NCBI RefSeq assembly: GCF_017877355.1
Contig: NZ_JAGIPR010000007.1
Coordinates: 186,001-250,000, forward strand
DNA from: Chryseobacterium jejuense
GTDB lineage: Bacteria; Bacteroidota; Bacteroidia; Flavobacteriales; Weeksellaceae
Length of the DNA stretch: 64,000 bases
Direction: 5' to 3'
The notes beneath the pieces are model-generated. The model did no database searches, was not told the origin of the DNA, and saw nothing but the letters and a program-made list of their open reading frames with translations. The translations under genes were made by a program, and so were the position numbers. Shown here in pieces: positions 8,648 through 17,718 of the stretch; position 1 is the first letter of the stretch; each line of letters starts with the position of its first letter.

Positions 8648-8675
8648 AAAAAAGCCTCTAAAAATAGAGGCTTCA
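8648..8675 (-). terminator. terminator of the 1019-residue T9SS protein gene
   Basis: AAGCCTCTA and TAGAGGCTT form a 9-bp stem. The flanking A-run on the left is a T-run on the minus strand, placed about 20 bases past the stop codon at 8696. Confidence 0.75.
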
Positions 8676-8695
8676 ATCAAATCGTAAAATGTAGA

Positions 8696-11600
8696 TTACT
8701 TGATAATAACTCGTTTAAGATGTCCTTCTGAAGTTTTCACAAGGTAGACCCCTGTTGAAAGATTGGATGTATTTATTATTAAGGCATTTCTTTCTTTTCC
8801 AATCAGTTTTCCGGACATATCATATAATTCGTAGTCCTGTTTTCTATTGAAATATAAAGTGTTTCCTTTATTGACTGGATTCGGGAATATATTGAATGTT
8901 GCTTTTTCAGATTGCACTTCACCGGTAGCCAAAGTAGGAGGTAAGGCTACTTCATACATGGATAAAGTTCCGCTGATTTCGTTGGCAATAATAACATATC
9001 CTTTATGAGTAGAGGTGTTTTCGGGAGCAATATAAATAATTCCTTCAGGACCGTTGTCTCCACCATAAGCCGAGGTAGAGCGGGAGTGTTTATAATCTGT
9101 AAAAGTAGGATTGTTTGGGTTGGTGATATTGTAAACCATTACTCCCCCTGTTCTTTCCAGCGTAATGAAAGCATAGGTTTGTCCGTTGATTGTTCCAAGA
9201 GCTACACCTTCCGGTTCAGGACCTTTTGCACGGCTTCTGCTTTTAACAACATTGGATTCATTATCTGTATTGAAGATCAATGGGTGTTTGGCGGCAATAT
9301 ATCTTTCAAACTGATCTCCACTATCATATACCTGTTGTTTAGTATCTGCATTGAAAATAGAGAATGAGCGAGCTCCTAAGGCCGCAATTTCTTCAAAATC
9401 GGCATCACCATCCGTATTTCCTGTAGCAGACGACACTCTGAATCTTCCCAGATTGTGGGAAGCCTTTACTATATTGGCATTAGGGAAAATAGCAGGATCT
9501 AAAGTATAATTGTTAGCTCCTACAGTCGTTCTTTCACTGTATCCGGAAAGATCTTTTTCATCACCTTCATTAGCTGTTACAATGTAATTTGTGTTTCCCA
9601 CTTTATAATTTTGTACTGCATCAGGAAGATAGTAGGCTTTTACAGGCCAGTTAGCAATAAGAACTTCACCATTGTTGTCTGAAGCATCAAAACCATTCCC
9701 CGGAAGGCTCATATCTTTTTTGCCCAATCCCCAGATTCCGGTGATGTCGGTGATGTTTTTGGTGGAAAGGTCAACCTCAGCAATGGCATTGTTTTCCTGA
9801 AGCGTTACCCATGCTTTTTGACTGTCTGAGCTAATGGTCACATATTCAGGTTCCAGATCCTGAGATAAAGTATTATTGGTTCTTACTTTTCTTAAACCTG
9901 TAGCGGTTAAAGCAGGCACCTGAGAATCAAAATTATTAAAGTTCAAAGTAGTTACATGAGTTTGTGCAAGATTCCCGATACCTCCAGAAATATCAATGAT
10001 ACTAATGGTACCCTCAGGATCTACAGTGTAAGCATCATTAGGTTCTCCTTCATTAGCTGTAATCACTTTTGTTCCATCCGGAGTAAAGGTTATCATATCC
10101 GGTAAAGCTCCTACAGTTACCTGTTTCAGGAAATTTCCATTAATATCAAAAAAGACTACAGAACCATTTTGTTGTGGATTGGTATTTGGAGATGCAGCAG
10201 CAATAATTCCATTTTTTACAGCGATACTGGTGATTCCTCCGTATGGAGACATGTTGATGGTATTAACCACCGATGGAATGTTAGGAGTACTGAAATCAAT
10301 AATATCAAAAACATCCGTAAGAGAACTGATGGTGAACAGTCGTTGAGTAGCCGGATCATGAACAACAATCTCCGTTGAGCTGTTATTGTTCCCGGATGGA
10401 TCAAAACTTCCGATATAATTCAGCTGGATTTCATTGGATGGAACTGGTGCCGGTTTATCATTATCTACAATATAAATAGTTGTAGAATTGTCTCCCGAAA
10501 TCGTTGCTCCTGTTGGGTTTTCAAGACTTACTGCAAAATATTCAGCCTTTTGTTCTTCCAAGGTATCATCAATAATAGGAATATTGACTGTATAACTTGT
10601 GGTAGAAGGTGTTATATTGATAGTTTGACTCGTTAAAGTAAAATCATTGCTGTCTGCCGTACTGAAAGGGGCAGGTTTTACAACAAGGTTTACTGTTGCT
10701 GCGGAAGGATTTGCTACATTGATTTTGAAAGCCAGTGTTCCCGCATTTTCATCTACCTTAATGAAATTTTTCTCAAGAGAAATAGAGGTTCCGGCAGTGG
10801 TAAATGTAGAAGAAGTGACAGTGGTTACGGCATTATCACTGAGATCTTCAACAGAATTGGGTTTTAGAGCCAGATAATAGGTTTGGCCGGGCACCAAGCC
10901 GGAAGTTGGGAGGATGGTGATGATGTTGTTGCTAAAAGCTGTTGTAAAGGGAACCTGAGTGCCTGTAGCATTTCCAAGGCGGAATTCTACAAGATTTTGT
11001 GCATTAGAATCGTTTATCGCGGAGTTGTCTGCCAATCTTACATTTTCATTAAAGGAAATCGTAGGATTAACAGTCGTTGAAGCATTATTGGTATTGTTAG
11101 CAGGAAGATAAGTGGTTGTAGGTGGAGTAGTGTCAACACCACCTGCTGGTGTTGCATCCACTGTAAAGTTATCAAAACGATTGTTACCGCCTGTTCCACC
11201 TCCTGTTGAAGAAAATTCAACCTTTAATTTAAAGTTGGGATTATTAGATACACCCGCCACTGCAGAAAAATCAAAATTAATCAACTGTGGATTGGCATCC
11301 TGAGGAGTAACGGTCTGATATGGAATAAAAGTAGTTCCGTCTGTTGTATAAGACCAGGTTTGTGTTCCGGCTCCTTGTGCGGATCTTCTCGTTGTAAATT
11401 TTACAACGACGTTATTGTATCCTGTTGTTGGCAGATTAAATTGTAAACCACCGGCAATAGGATTGTTAAATCTTAAATGTGTTCCGGATGCATCTCCATT
11501 TCGGGCATTTAAATTGTCAATATTGAAATTTTGTCCGGTACCGCCTGCAAAATCTATCACACTTGCTCCTCCAGCTATGGAGGTAAGAGAACCATTGACC

Positions 11601-11755
11601 AATGTGGATGAAGGTGTAGTGATAGAAGTTTGGGAAGTATTATTGTTAAAATTCCAGTAATGGATAAGTGTCTGTCCGAAAAGCCCAGTCTGAAAAAAGA
11701 ATGCGGCAATGACAGACCCTTTTAAAAGGTAGTTGTTGATCATTTTTGACTTCAA
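8696..11755 (-). CDS. T9SS-secreted choice-of-anchor-I-type protein with Big_5 and Calx-beta domains
   Basis: This 1019-residue protein is exported and then secreted by the type IX system. It has a signal peptide (about 1-28) and an N-terminal jelly-roll-like segment (about 30-200). A Big_5 Ig-like domain (about 212-320) contains SFNENVRLAD and PGQTYYLAL. A Calx-beta domain (about 325-435) contains VDENAGTLAFKI. A large beta-propeller-like region (about 445-945) has the choice-of-anchor-I pattern, including VITANEGEPNDAY, IVTANEGDEKDLSGY and EPEGVALG. The last 65 residues (FNIFPNPVN ... GVYLVKT ... KRVIIK) are a T9SS type A sorting tail. Proteins with this propeller are often annotated as alkaline-phosphatase-like or esterase-like, but I see no classical catalytic motif. 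It is monocistronic. The start is either Met1 or Met5. Confidence 0.85.
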   Translation of the reverse strand: MKSKMINNYLLKGSVIAAFFFQTGLFGQTLIHYWNFNNNTSQTSITTPSSTLVNGSLTSIAGGASVIDFAGGTGQNFNIDNLNARNGDASGTHLRFNNPIAGGLQFNLPTTGYNNVVVKFTTRRSAQGAGTQTWSYTTDGTTFIPYQTVTPQDANPQLINFDFSAVAGVSNNPNFKLKVEFSSTGGGTGGNNRFDNFTVDATPAGGVDTTPPTTTYLPANNTNNASTTVNPTISFNENVRLADNSAINDSNAQNLVEFRLGNATGTQVPFTTAFSNNIITILPTSGLVPGQTYYLALKPNSVEDLSDNAVTTVTSSTFTTAGTSISLEKNFIKVDENAGTLAFKINVANPSAATVNLVVKPAPFSTADSNDFTLTSQTINITPSTTSYTVNIPIIDDTLEEQKAEYFAVSLENPTGATISGDNSTTIYIVDNDKPAPVPSNEIQLNYIGSFDPSGNNNSSTEIVVHDPATQRLFTISSLTDVFDIIDFSTPNIPSVVNTINMSPYGGITSIAVKNGIIAAASPNTNPQQNGSVVFFDINGNFLKQVTVGALPDMITFTPDGTKVITANEGEPNDAYTVDPEGTISIIDISGGIGNLAQTHVTTLNFNNFDSQVPALTATGLRKVRTNNTLSQDLEPEYVTISSDSQKAWVTLQENNAIAEVDLSTKNITDITGIWGLGKKDMSLPGNGFDASDNNGEVLIANWPVKAYYLPDAVQNYKVGNTNYIVTANEGDEKDLSGYSERTTVGANNYTLDPAIFPNANIVKASHNLGRFRVSSATGNTDGDADFEEIAALGARSFSIFNADTKQQVYDSGDQFERYIAAKHPLIFNTDNESNVVKSRSRAKGPEPEGVALGTINGQTYAFITLERTGGVMVYNITNPNNPTFTDYKHSRSTSAYGGDNGPEGIIYIAPENTSTHKGYVIIANEISGTLSMYEVALPPTLATGEVQSEKATFNIFPNPVNKGNTLYFNRKQDYELYDMSGKLIGKERNALIINTSNLSTGVYLVKTSEGHLKRVIIK

Positions 11756-11884
11756 TTAGATAAATACAAAAATGAACTTTATGTTTGGCAACTATTTTAA
11801 TGGAATTTTAAGAAATGTTTAAAAAATAGGTCTGTTTCTGATAAAAGATAAAATTAGGATAAACTTATGGAGTTTAAGCTTCAG

Positions 11885-12034
11885 CTATTTTAAAGACTTT
11901 CCGGAAAAATTTAACATTGTTCCAGATTTAGCTCCTTCCAGAGGATGTTTTTGCATATACAAAAATCCTGAAACAGCAGTCAGCAGCAAGAGTACAAAAA
12001 TAACCAGAACAATTCTCTTTAACATGTCTCTCAT
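11885..12034 (-). CDS. 49-residue membrane peptide overlapping the upstream gene
   Basis: This small reading frame encodes MRDMLKRIVLVIFVLLLLT..., with one transmembrane helix (about residues 7-26) and a short polar tail. Its ATG (12034-12032) overlaps the TGA of the preceding gene (12033-12031) as ATGA, the arrangement of translational coupling, which argues that it is translated. The composition (KR before the helix, then LLLL) is that of an inner-membrane anchor. It could be a genuine small protein, or the remaining N-terminus of a longer membrane-anchored enzyme whose body has been lost. No function is assigned. Confidence 0.55.
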   Translation of the reverse strand: MRDMLKRIVLVIFVLLLLTAVSGFLYMQKHPLEGAKSGTMLNFSGKSLK

Positions 12035-12684
12035 ATCGCTAAATTTTTAATGTCTCGAATTTCTAAAGTTGAAGAAGGATACCCTTTTTTTACGGTATTT
12101 ATCATAGCTTTTCCAACTTCATGTAAAGTTAATGATTTTGATGGTAAAAAAATAGGAAAAATCCAAATAAAAGGTTTGAAGAACCATTTTACATTGATCT
12201 GACCATCAACAGGTTTCATAAATCCGGGTCTGAAATTGTAAACGTCTTTAAAATTCATTTTTTTTAAAGCATTTTCTGTTCTGCCTTTTACCCTTGCCCA
12301 CATCAATTTTCCACTCTCTGTGCTGTCGGTACTGGCTCCGGAGACATAACTGAATACCATTTCCGGGTTTTGGTATAAAACAGCCTCTGCAAAATGTATG
12401 GTGGTATCATAAGTAATTTTGGTGTAATCCTCTTCATTCATCCCCACACTGCTGATTCCGGCACAAAAGAAACAGGCATCATAGCCTTTGAGATTTTCAT
12501 CATTACTATTGATGGATAAAAAGTCTGCAACGAGATATTCTTTTAGTTTAGGATGCTTTTTTCCGGATGGTTTTCTGCTGATACTAAGGATTTCAGAAAC
12601 ATTCGGATTTTCGAGACATTCCATTAAAACACCTTCGCCTACCATGCCTGTAGCTCCTGTAAGAATTATTTTGATTGGGTTCAT
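12031..12684 (-). CDS. NAD(P)-binding epimerase/reductase-like protein
   Basis: This 217-residue cytosolic Rossmann protein has the atypical short-chain/NmrA-like N-terminus ILTGATGMVGEGVL (residues 6-19), which binds NAD(P). It continues with a conserved FFCAGISSVG strand and YVSGASTDST, where Ser/Thr replace the usual catalytic serine context. There is no YxxxK motif in the usual place, although WARVKGRTENAL follows at the right distance. This is typical of the small NAD-dependent epimerase/dehydratase-like proteins, whose substrates are unknown. It overlaps the 49-residue membrane peptide gene by 4 bases and probably forms an operon with it. Confidence 0.8.
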   Translation of the reverse strand: MNPIKIILTGATGMVGEGVLMECLENPNVSEILSISRKPSGKKHPKLKEYLVADFLSINSNDENLKGYDACFFCAGISSVGMNEEDYTKITYDTTIHFAEAVLYQNPEMVFSYVSGASTDSTESGKLMWARVKGRTENALKKMNFKDVYNFRPGFMKPVDGQINVKWFFKPFIWIFPIFLPSKSLTLHEVGKAMINTVKKGYPSSTLEIRDIKNLAI

Positions 12685-12799
12685 TGTTTTGCTATTGATA
12701 ATTGCATGACGGATGAGGATTAGGTTTTACTTTAAAATTAGTAAATTTTTATTTTGTAGAATGTGTTTTTAGAAATGAAATATAGAAGCTTATTGTTCG

Positions 12800-12995
12800 T
12801 GCAAATATCAATATCTATAGGGGCGGGTATCCTGAGCATAAACTGAAGGTTTATGAACGAAGTTCACGAAGGAAGCCCGGCCAAATAAAGCATCAAATTC
12901 CATTGGCTTTAGCCAAAACCTAAAAATATGGTGGTTTTGTATGAAATATTTCTGTTTGTTGGGGTGATGAGATTGCTTCGCTGTACTCGCAATGA
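12800..12995. repeat. intergenic REP-like remnants
   Basis: The 374-base gap upstream of the epimerase-like gene contains no gene. It holds several small inverted repeats: CATAAACTGAAGGTTTATG at about 12837, TTGGCTTTAGCCAA at about 12903, and GATTGCTTCGCTGTACTCGC followed by AATGACGG at about 12969. A short relative of the last reappears near 27090 (CTGCGAGCAATGACAG). Confidence 0.45.
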
Positions 12996-13003
12996 CGGTG
13001 CAA

Positions 13004-13037
13004 AAAAAGAAAACCGAACAAGAATTGTCCGGTTTTG
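13004..13037 (-). terminator. terminator of the ppk1-ppx operon
   Basis: AAAACCGAACAA and TTGTCCGGTTTT form a stem just beyond the ppx stop codon. The left A-run is a T-run on the minus strand. Confidence 0.7.
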
Positions 13038-13058
13038 AATGAAATTATGTTTTAAAAA

Positions 13059-13943
13059 CTATTTCTTATGCTGTAACTGGCTGTAAATATTATGGATCAA
13101 ACCATCTGCTACAGAAATCTTCGGAACAAAAATTTTATTGATATCCGACCAGGCCATTACATTATTGAAAATACTTAAGGCGTGAACCAATACATCGGCT
13201 CTGTCTTCCCTAAGACTATATTTTGTCATTCTTTCCTCTACAGAAAGTTCATTGAACTCTTTATGAACCTTTTTCAGATGAGTTAATGACATGGGATTCC
13301 CATCTTTGGTTTTGCTCATGGAGAATACCTTATTGATGTTTCCTCCTGATCCAATAGCCACAATTGGTCTTTTACTGACAATATTATTTTTGATCTCGTC
13401 CTTCATTTCTTTCCAGTTATCCATGGTAACAAGATTGTTGAGAAGACGGATTGTTCCGATATTGAAAGATCTTTCATATACCATTTTACCGTTTTCATAG
13501 AATGTAAGCTCTGTGGAACCTCCTCCTACGTCAATGTATAAATAAGCAAATTCTTTGTTAAGACCTTCAGCAACATGGTTTTCATAAATTAGGGTAGCTT
13601 CTTCATCACCGGAAATAATCTCAATATTGATTCCTGAAGCTTCCTGTACCTGTCTGATGATTTCATCACCATTGGCAGCATCACGCATGGCGCTTGTTGC
13701 ACAAGCTCTGTAATGATCTACTTTGTAAATCTTCATCAGATCACTGAAAATCTTCATGGAATCGATGACCATTTTTTCTCTTTCAGGACCTATTTTTCCA
13801 ATAGTGAATACATCCATCCCCAATCTCAGAGGGATTCTCAGAAGGTTCAGTTTGATGAATTCCGGTTTTTTATTGTTTATTTTTACTTCATTGATGAGAA
13901 GTCTGGCGGCATTACTTCCTATGTCTATTGCTGCTATCTTCAT
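13059..13943 (-). CDS. ppx: exopolyphosphatase / Ppx-GppA family phosphatase
   Basis: This 294-residue cytosolic enzyme of the ASKHA fold hydrolyses terminal phosphates of polyphosphate or pppGpp. The first phosphate loop is IDIGSNAARLLI (residues 5-16) and the second is YIDVGGGSTELT near residue 137. SAMRDAANG near residue 82 is also a family signature. At about 300 residues it matches the short Ppx/GppA form without the C-terminal HD domain. Its ATG overlaps the ppk1 stop codon as ATGA, so synthesis and degradation of polyphosphate are translationally coupled. Whether it prefers polyphosphate or pppGpp cannot be told from sequence. Confidence 0.9.
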   Translation of the reverse strand: MKIAAIDIGSNAARLLINEVKINNKKPEFIKLNLLRIPLRLGMDVFTIGKIGPEREKMVIDSMKIFSDLMKIYKVDHYRACATSAMRDAANGDEIIRQVQEASGINIEIISGDEEATLIYENHVAEGLNKEFAYLYIDVGGGSTELTFYENGKMVYERSFNIGTIRLLNNLVTMDNWKEMKDEIKNNIVSKRPIVAIGSGGNINKVFSMSKTKDGNPMSLTHLKKVHKEFNELSVEERMTKYSLREDRADVLVHALSIFNNVMAWSDINKIFVPKISVADGLIHNIYSQLQHKK

Positions 13944-16012
13944 TTTTTGCTTGTTTTAGCTTTTAAATACTTATAGGTTTCTATTTGTGATCGACATTCT
14001 TTTTTATCATTCTTTATATATTCATTGCTCAGTTTTTTATCTAAAATTCTGGCTTTTACATTATCTCTGAGTTGGATATCAAGAATGTCTTTTAATTCTT
14101 TTTTAAGGTTCTTGTCAGTTATTTTGGCGGCAGCTTCAATTCTGTAATCAAGGTTTCTGGTCATCCAGTCGGCAGAGGAAATGTAAATATCTTCCGCTCC
14201 TTTATTGTAGAAATACATTACTCTGGCATGTTCCAGATATTCGTCTACAATACTGATTGCCTTAATTTTCTCTTTAAATTCCTTTTGATTAACGGCACAG
14301 TAGATTCCTCTTACAATCAGTCTGATGGTTACTCCTACTGTGGCAGCATCATATAATTTTTCAATTAATGATCTGTCACTCAGAGAATTTGCTTTAACAA
14401 TGATCTCTGCTTTTCTTCCTGCTTTAGCTTCTTCAATTTCCTTATCAATATGGTGAACAATCTTTTCACGCATAAATTGGGGGCAAACTAATAAATTTTT
14501 ACAAGTTTTCAAAACCGGAAGGTAATCATCTTTTGGTTTTTTCAGTACATTGAACACTTTATTGATGTCTGCCATAATGCCACGGTCAGAAGTCAGAAGC
14601 AGATGATCTCCATAAATTCTTGCTGTTTTTTCATTGAAATTCCCGGTGCTCACAAATCCATATTGAATGGTTTTGTTGTGGGCTCTTTTTTTGATAACAC
14701 AAAGCTTTGCATGAACTTTTTTATTCGGAAGTCCTACCAGAACGGTGATTCCCTCAGGTTCAAGCATGTTTTTCCATTCCAGGTTGGATTCCTCATCAAA
14801 TCTTGCCTGAAGTTCAAGCATTACCGTTACTTCTTTACCGTTTCTGGCTGCATAGATCAATGCATTGATGATCTTTGAGTTGCTTGCCATTCTGTAAGCT
14901 GTAATCTGTATTGATTTCACATCCGGATCCATGGCTGCTTCACGCAGAAGATCAATCACCGGGTTATATTTATGATAGGGGAAAGTAAGAAGTACATCTT
15001 CCTTCATGATAACATCCGTCACTCTTTCTCCATGTTCAAATGCCTGATGGGTGAAAGAAGTTCTTTCTACGGGTCTTGCATATGTTTCAAAAACATCAGG
15101 AAAATCCATAAAATGTTTGAAATTATGAATCTTTCCTCCCGGAATAATACTGTCTTTTTTTGTTAGGTTCAGTTTTCTGATAAGGAGTTCCAGCAAAGCT
15201 TTATCCATATCTTTATCGAAAACAAATCGGGTAGGTTTCCCTTTTCTACGGTTTTTAAGTCCTTTTTCTATTTTTTCTGCAAAATTGGTACGGATGTCGT
15301 TATCCAGATCCAATTCTGCATCTTTGGTTACTTTAAAAGCATTAGCTGCAAATTCATCATACCCGAAATACGAGAAAATATGCGGTAAGTTGAAGGTAAT
15401 TACATCTTCCAGAAGCATTACATTCTTTTCTTCCGGGTCTTCAGTGGGAAGCAATACAAATCTTCCTACAAATCGGGACGGAATTTCAATGATGGCATAG
15501 TTACTGGAATACTGCCAGTCTTTTTTTCTCATGGCAACTCCAAGATAGAGACTTTTATCTCTCATATAGGGCATTGGAGTATTTTCATGAAGAAGAATAG
15601 GGATTACATTAGATTCTACCACCTCATCAAAGTATCTTCTGACAAAATCCTTTTGTGAGGCTGTAAGGTTTTTAGAATTTTTGATGGAAACCTTATGGTC
15701 AGCCATTTCTTCCTGAATTTTTTTCCAGGTTTTATCGAAATTCAGCTGTTGTCTCATCACAATGTCATTGATATGCTGAAGAATCTTGGATGGTGGCTGA
15801 TAAAAGGACTCGGCAATTACCTTTTCCTTAAAATCCATGGCACGCTTTAATCCGGCAACACGCACTCGGAAGAACTCATCTAGATTGTTGGAGAAAATTC
15901 CAAGGAAACGTATTCTTAAATGTAAAGGAACTTTTTCATCCATGGCTTCCTGTAAAACCCTTTCATTAAAGGCTAACCATGTAATATCTCGTGGATTAAA
16001 GTGTAATGACAT
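13940..16012 (-). CDS. ppk1: polyphosphate kinase 1
   Basis: This 690-residue full-length PPK1 reversibly transfers the ATP gamma-phosphate to polyphosphate. The N-terminal domain starts with RDITWLAFNERVLQEA (residues 7-22), the usual signature. The phospholipase-D-like catalytic domains contain VHAKLCVIKKR near residue 432, with the His that is autophosphorylated in characterised enzymes, and STGNFNEKTARIYGD shortly after. The second HKD-like segment is HARVMYFYNKG near residue 600. It is the first gene of a two-gene operon with ppx, overlapping by 4 bases. No phoB-like site was recognised upstream. Confidence 0.95.
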   Translation of the reverse strand: MSLHFNPRDITWLAFNERVLQEAMDEKVPLHLRIRFLGIFSNNLDEFFRVRVAGLKRAMDFKEKVIAESFYQPPSKILQHINDIVMRQQLNFDKTWKKIQEEMADHKVSIKNSKNLTASQKDFVRRYFDEVVESNVIPILLHENTPMPYMRDKSLYLGVAMRKKDWQYSSNYAIIEIPSRFVGRFVLLPTEDPEEKNVMLLEDVITFNLPHIFSYFGYDEFAANAFKVTKDAELDLDNDIRTNFAEKIEKGLKNRRKGKPTRFVFDKDMDKALLELLIRKLNLTKKDSIIPGGKIHNFKHFMDFPDVFETYARPVERTSFTHQAFEHGERVTDVIMKEDVLLTFPYHKYNPVIDLLREAAMDPDVKSIQITAYRMASNSKIINALIYAARNGKEVTVMLELQARFDEESNLEWKNMLEPEGITVLVGLPNKKVHAKLCVIKKRAHNKTIQYGFVSTGNFNEKTARIYGDHLLLTSDRGIMADINKVFNVLKKPKDDYLPVLKTCKNLLVCPQFMREKIVHHIDKEIEEAKAGRKAEIIVKANSLSDRSLIEKLYDAATVGVTIRLIVRGIYCAVNQKEFKEKIKAISIVDEYLEHARVMYFYNKGAEDIYISSADWMTRNLDYRIEAAAKITDKNLKKELKDILDIQLRDNVKARILDKKLSNEYIKNDKKECRSQIETYKYLKAKTSKK

Positions 16013-16137
16013 TCTAAATGTATATATTTTACCAAAAATAAGAATTCGTCCAGTTTCTGCCTCTATTTCTTAGGTTAAACTTTGATTAATTTTAACCCGT
16101 CTGAACAGCATATTCTTTGCAATGGATTGTAAGCTTG

Positions 16138-17103
16138 TTATTGATCATAGTTTTGCAATAATTTTTTTATTTCTTCAATTTTTTTATACATTTTGTTGAA
16201 AAATATATATCGGGCTTTATTATTGGCCGAAAGTAATTCTGAGTTTTTGAGAATCATTTCAAGGCTTTTTTCATAGTTACCGCAAACCCTTTCATCTAAT
16301 GTGTAGTAATAACTCAGAATGTTGTAAGGTAAAAATAACATTTTCTGATCTGAAAATCTGATAAAAACACTATTATTCATGATGAGAAGATCATTCTGAT
16401 ATAGTTTGAAAGGCATTTTTTGTTCTGTTATTATTTTTTCCTCAATCAGGTTTAGCATCTCTCCAATCTCTTTGCAAATCTTTAAAGCACTGTCAGTTGT
16501 AATCAGTTCGAGCTGGTGAAAATAAATAATCTGTTCAAGAAGTGTATAAATGGTAACATTACTCCAAATCTCGGTAGAGCTGACATCATTATAAACTTCA
16601 GACAAAAGAATGGCTTTCCGGGTAATATTTTCAGGGATCTCAAAATTTTCAAAGTTTATTCTTTGTGAGAAAAAAGCAACATCCATTAGTTTCAGCCACG
16701 CATAGACTTTAAACTTTCTAAGATTTTCAAACCTCATGAAGTAAAAAAGAGGGATATCCTTGGCTGCATAAATAAATTCGACATCCGGTTTATTTTTTAC
16801 TTTTTGAAGATTCCTGATAGATGATTCGAAATACGTTTCCAGGTCATCAATATTGTAGATATCATGAGTTTTGTTTAAAACAACATTATTCTGATGGGAG
16901 GAATGGATGAGGTCCAGGGATATTCCAAAATGGGAGGCCAGGGAAATTCCCTCGTTTAAAGTAATATGACTCTTTCCGCTGATTCTTCTATAAGCCGTAT
17001 CATTAGAAAGTGCCAGCTTATCAATCATTACCTCTACCAGATTCTTTTTTCCTCCGGATTCTTTTAATAACAAATCAAAGAGGTTTTTCTGATAATTTTT
17101 CAT
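16138..17103 (-). CDS. HTH domain protein, possible transcriptional regulator
   Basis: In this 321-residue soluble protein, residues 20-65 look like a helix-turn-helix of the lambda-repressor/BetR kind (ALSNDTAYRRISGKSHITLNE ... GISLASHFGISLD). The rest is a long all-alpha region with many aromatic residues, perhaps TPR-like or ligand-sensing. I do not recognise a named family beyond flavobacterial HTH proteins of this architecture. It is divergent from the T9SS/RHS toxin operon across 162 bases, so it may regulate that operon, but this rests only on position. No operator-like palindrome was clear in the gap. Confidence 0.6.
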   Translation of the reverse strand: MKNYQKNLFDLLLKESGGKKNLVEVMIDKLALSNDTAYRRISGKSHITLNEGISLASHFGISLDLIHSSHQNNVVLNKTHDIYNIDDLETYFESSIRNLQKVKNKPDVEFIYAAKDIPLFYFMRFENLRKFKVYAWLKLMDVAFFSQRINFENFEIPENITRKAILLSEVYNDVSSTEIWSNVTIYTLLEQIIYFHQLELITTDSALKICKEIGEMLNLIEEKIITEQKMPFKLYQNDLLIMNNSVFIRFSDQKMLFLPYNILSYYYTLDERVCGNYEKSLEMILKNSELLSANNKARYIFFNKMYKKIEEIKKLLQNYDQ

Positions 17104-17265
17104 GTGAATTAGTGTTTTATTATCAAAAATATCTAAAAAAAATAAATAATAGTTATTTTTTTATATAATTAATCTAATATAACCTTGAGGTTCAGGATGT
17201 ATTGTCCTTTCACAGCTGATTTGTTTTCTGGATTTTTGTGTATACTAATAATCTAAACAAAACTT

Positions 17266-17703
17266 ATGGGAAAAATTTTATCATTATTTCTTTTCTTATT
17301 GGTTTCAATAGGAGGGATAAAGTCACAGACGCTCACATTTGAATATGAAAGTGGCGGGAATCAGATTGTAAGGAGGTATTGTGCAATGTGTGTCGCTCTT
17401 AAGAATGCAATGACCGAGCAACAGATCAGCGAAAAAGAGTTTCCTCCCGAGGAATACCAGGTTAAAATTTATCCAAATCCTACAAAAGGTAAAGTAAATC
17501 TGGTCTGGTCTGCTGAATTAGGCAAAATGATTCAAAAAGTGGAATTCGTTGCCTATAATTTCACCCAGTACCGGGAGCTTCCTTTTGACAGGAGAGAGAA
17601 TAAGATCTTATTGGATCTTTCAGAACATCCGATAGGGATGTACGTTGTGGTTTTTCATCTCAACAGTGGAGAAAAACTTACTTACAAGATCTTGAAACAA
17701 TAA
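17266..17703 (+). CDS. small T9SS sorting-tail protein preceding the RHS toxin
   Basis: This 145-residue exported protein has a signal peptide (1-20, ending GIKSQ). Next comes a short stretch, FEYESGGNQIVRRYC, that resembles a single YD repeat, then CAMC and a charged linker. The last 75 residues (VKIYPNPTKGKVNL ... GMYVVVFHLNSGEKLTYKILK) are a type IX secretion type A tail. Almost nothing but the tail is left, so it may act as a helper carrying the T9SS signal for the giant protein 15 bases downstream, which has no such tail. That role is inference. The start is fixed by the signal peptide. Confidence 0.75.
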   Translation: MGKILSLFLFLLVSIGGIKSQTLTFEYESGGNQIVRRYCAMCVALKNAMTEQQISEKEFPPEEYQVKIYPNPTKGKVNLVWSAELGKMIQKVEFVAYNFTQYRELPFDRRENKILLDLSEHPIGMYVVVFHLNSGEKLTYKILKQ

Positions 17704-17718
17704 CCAACATCACACAAC

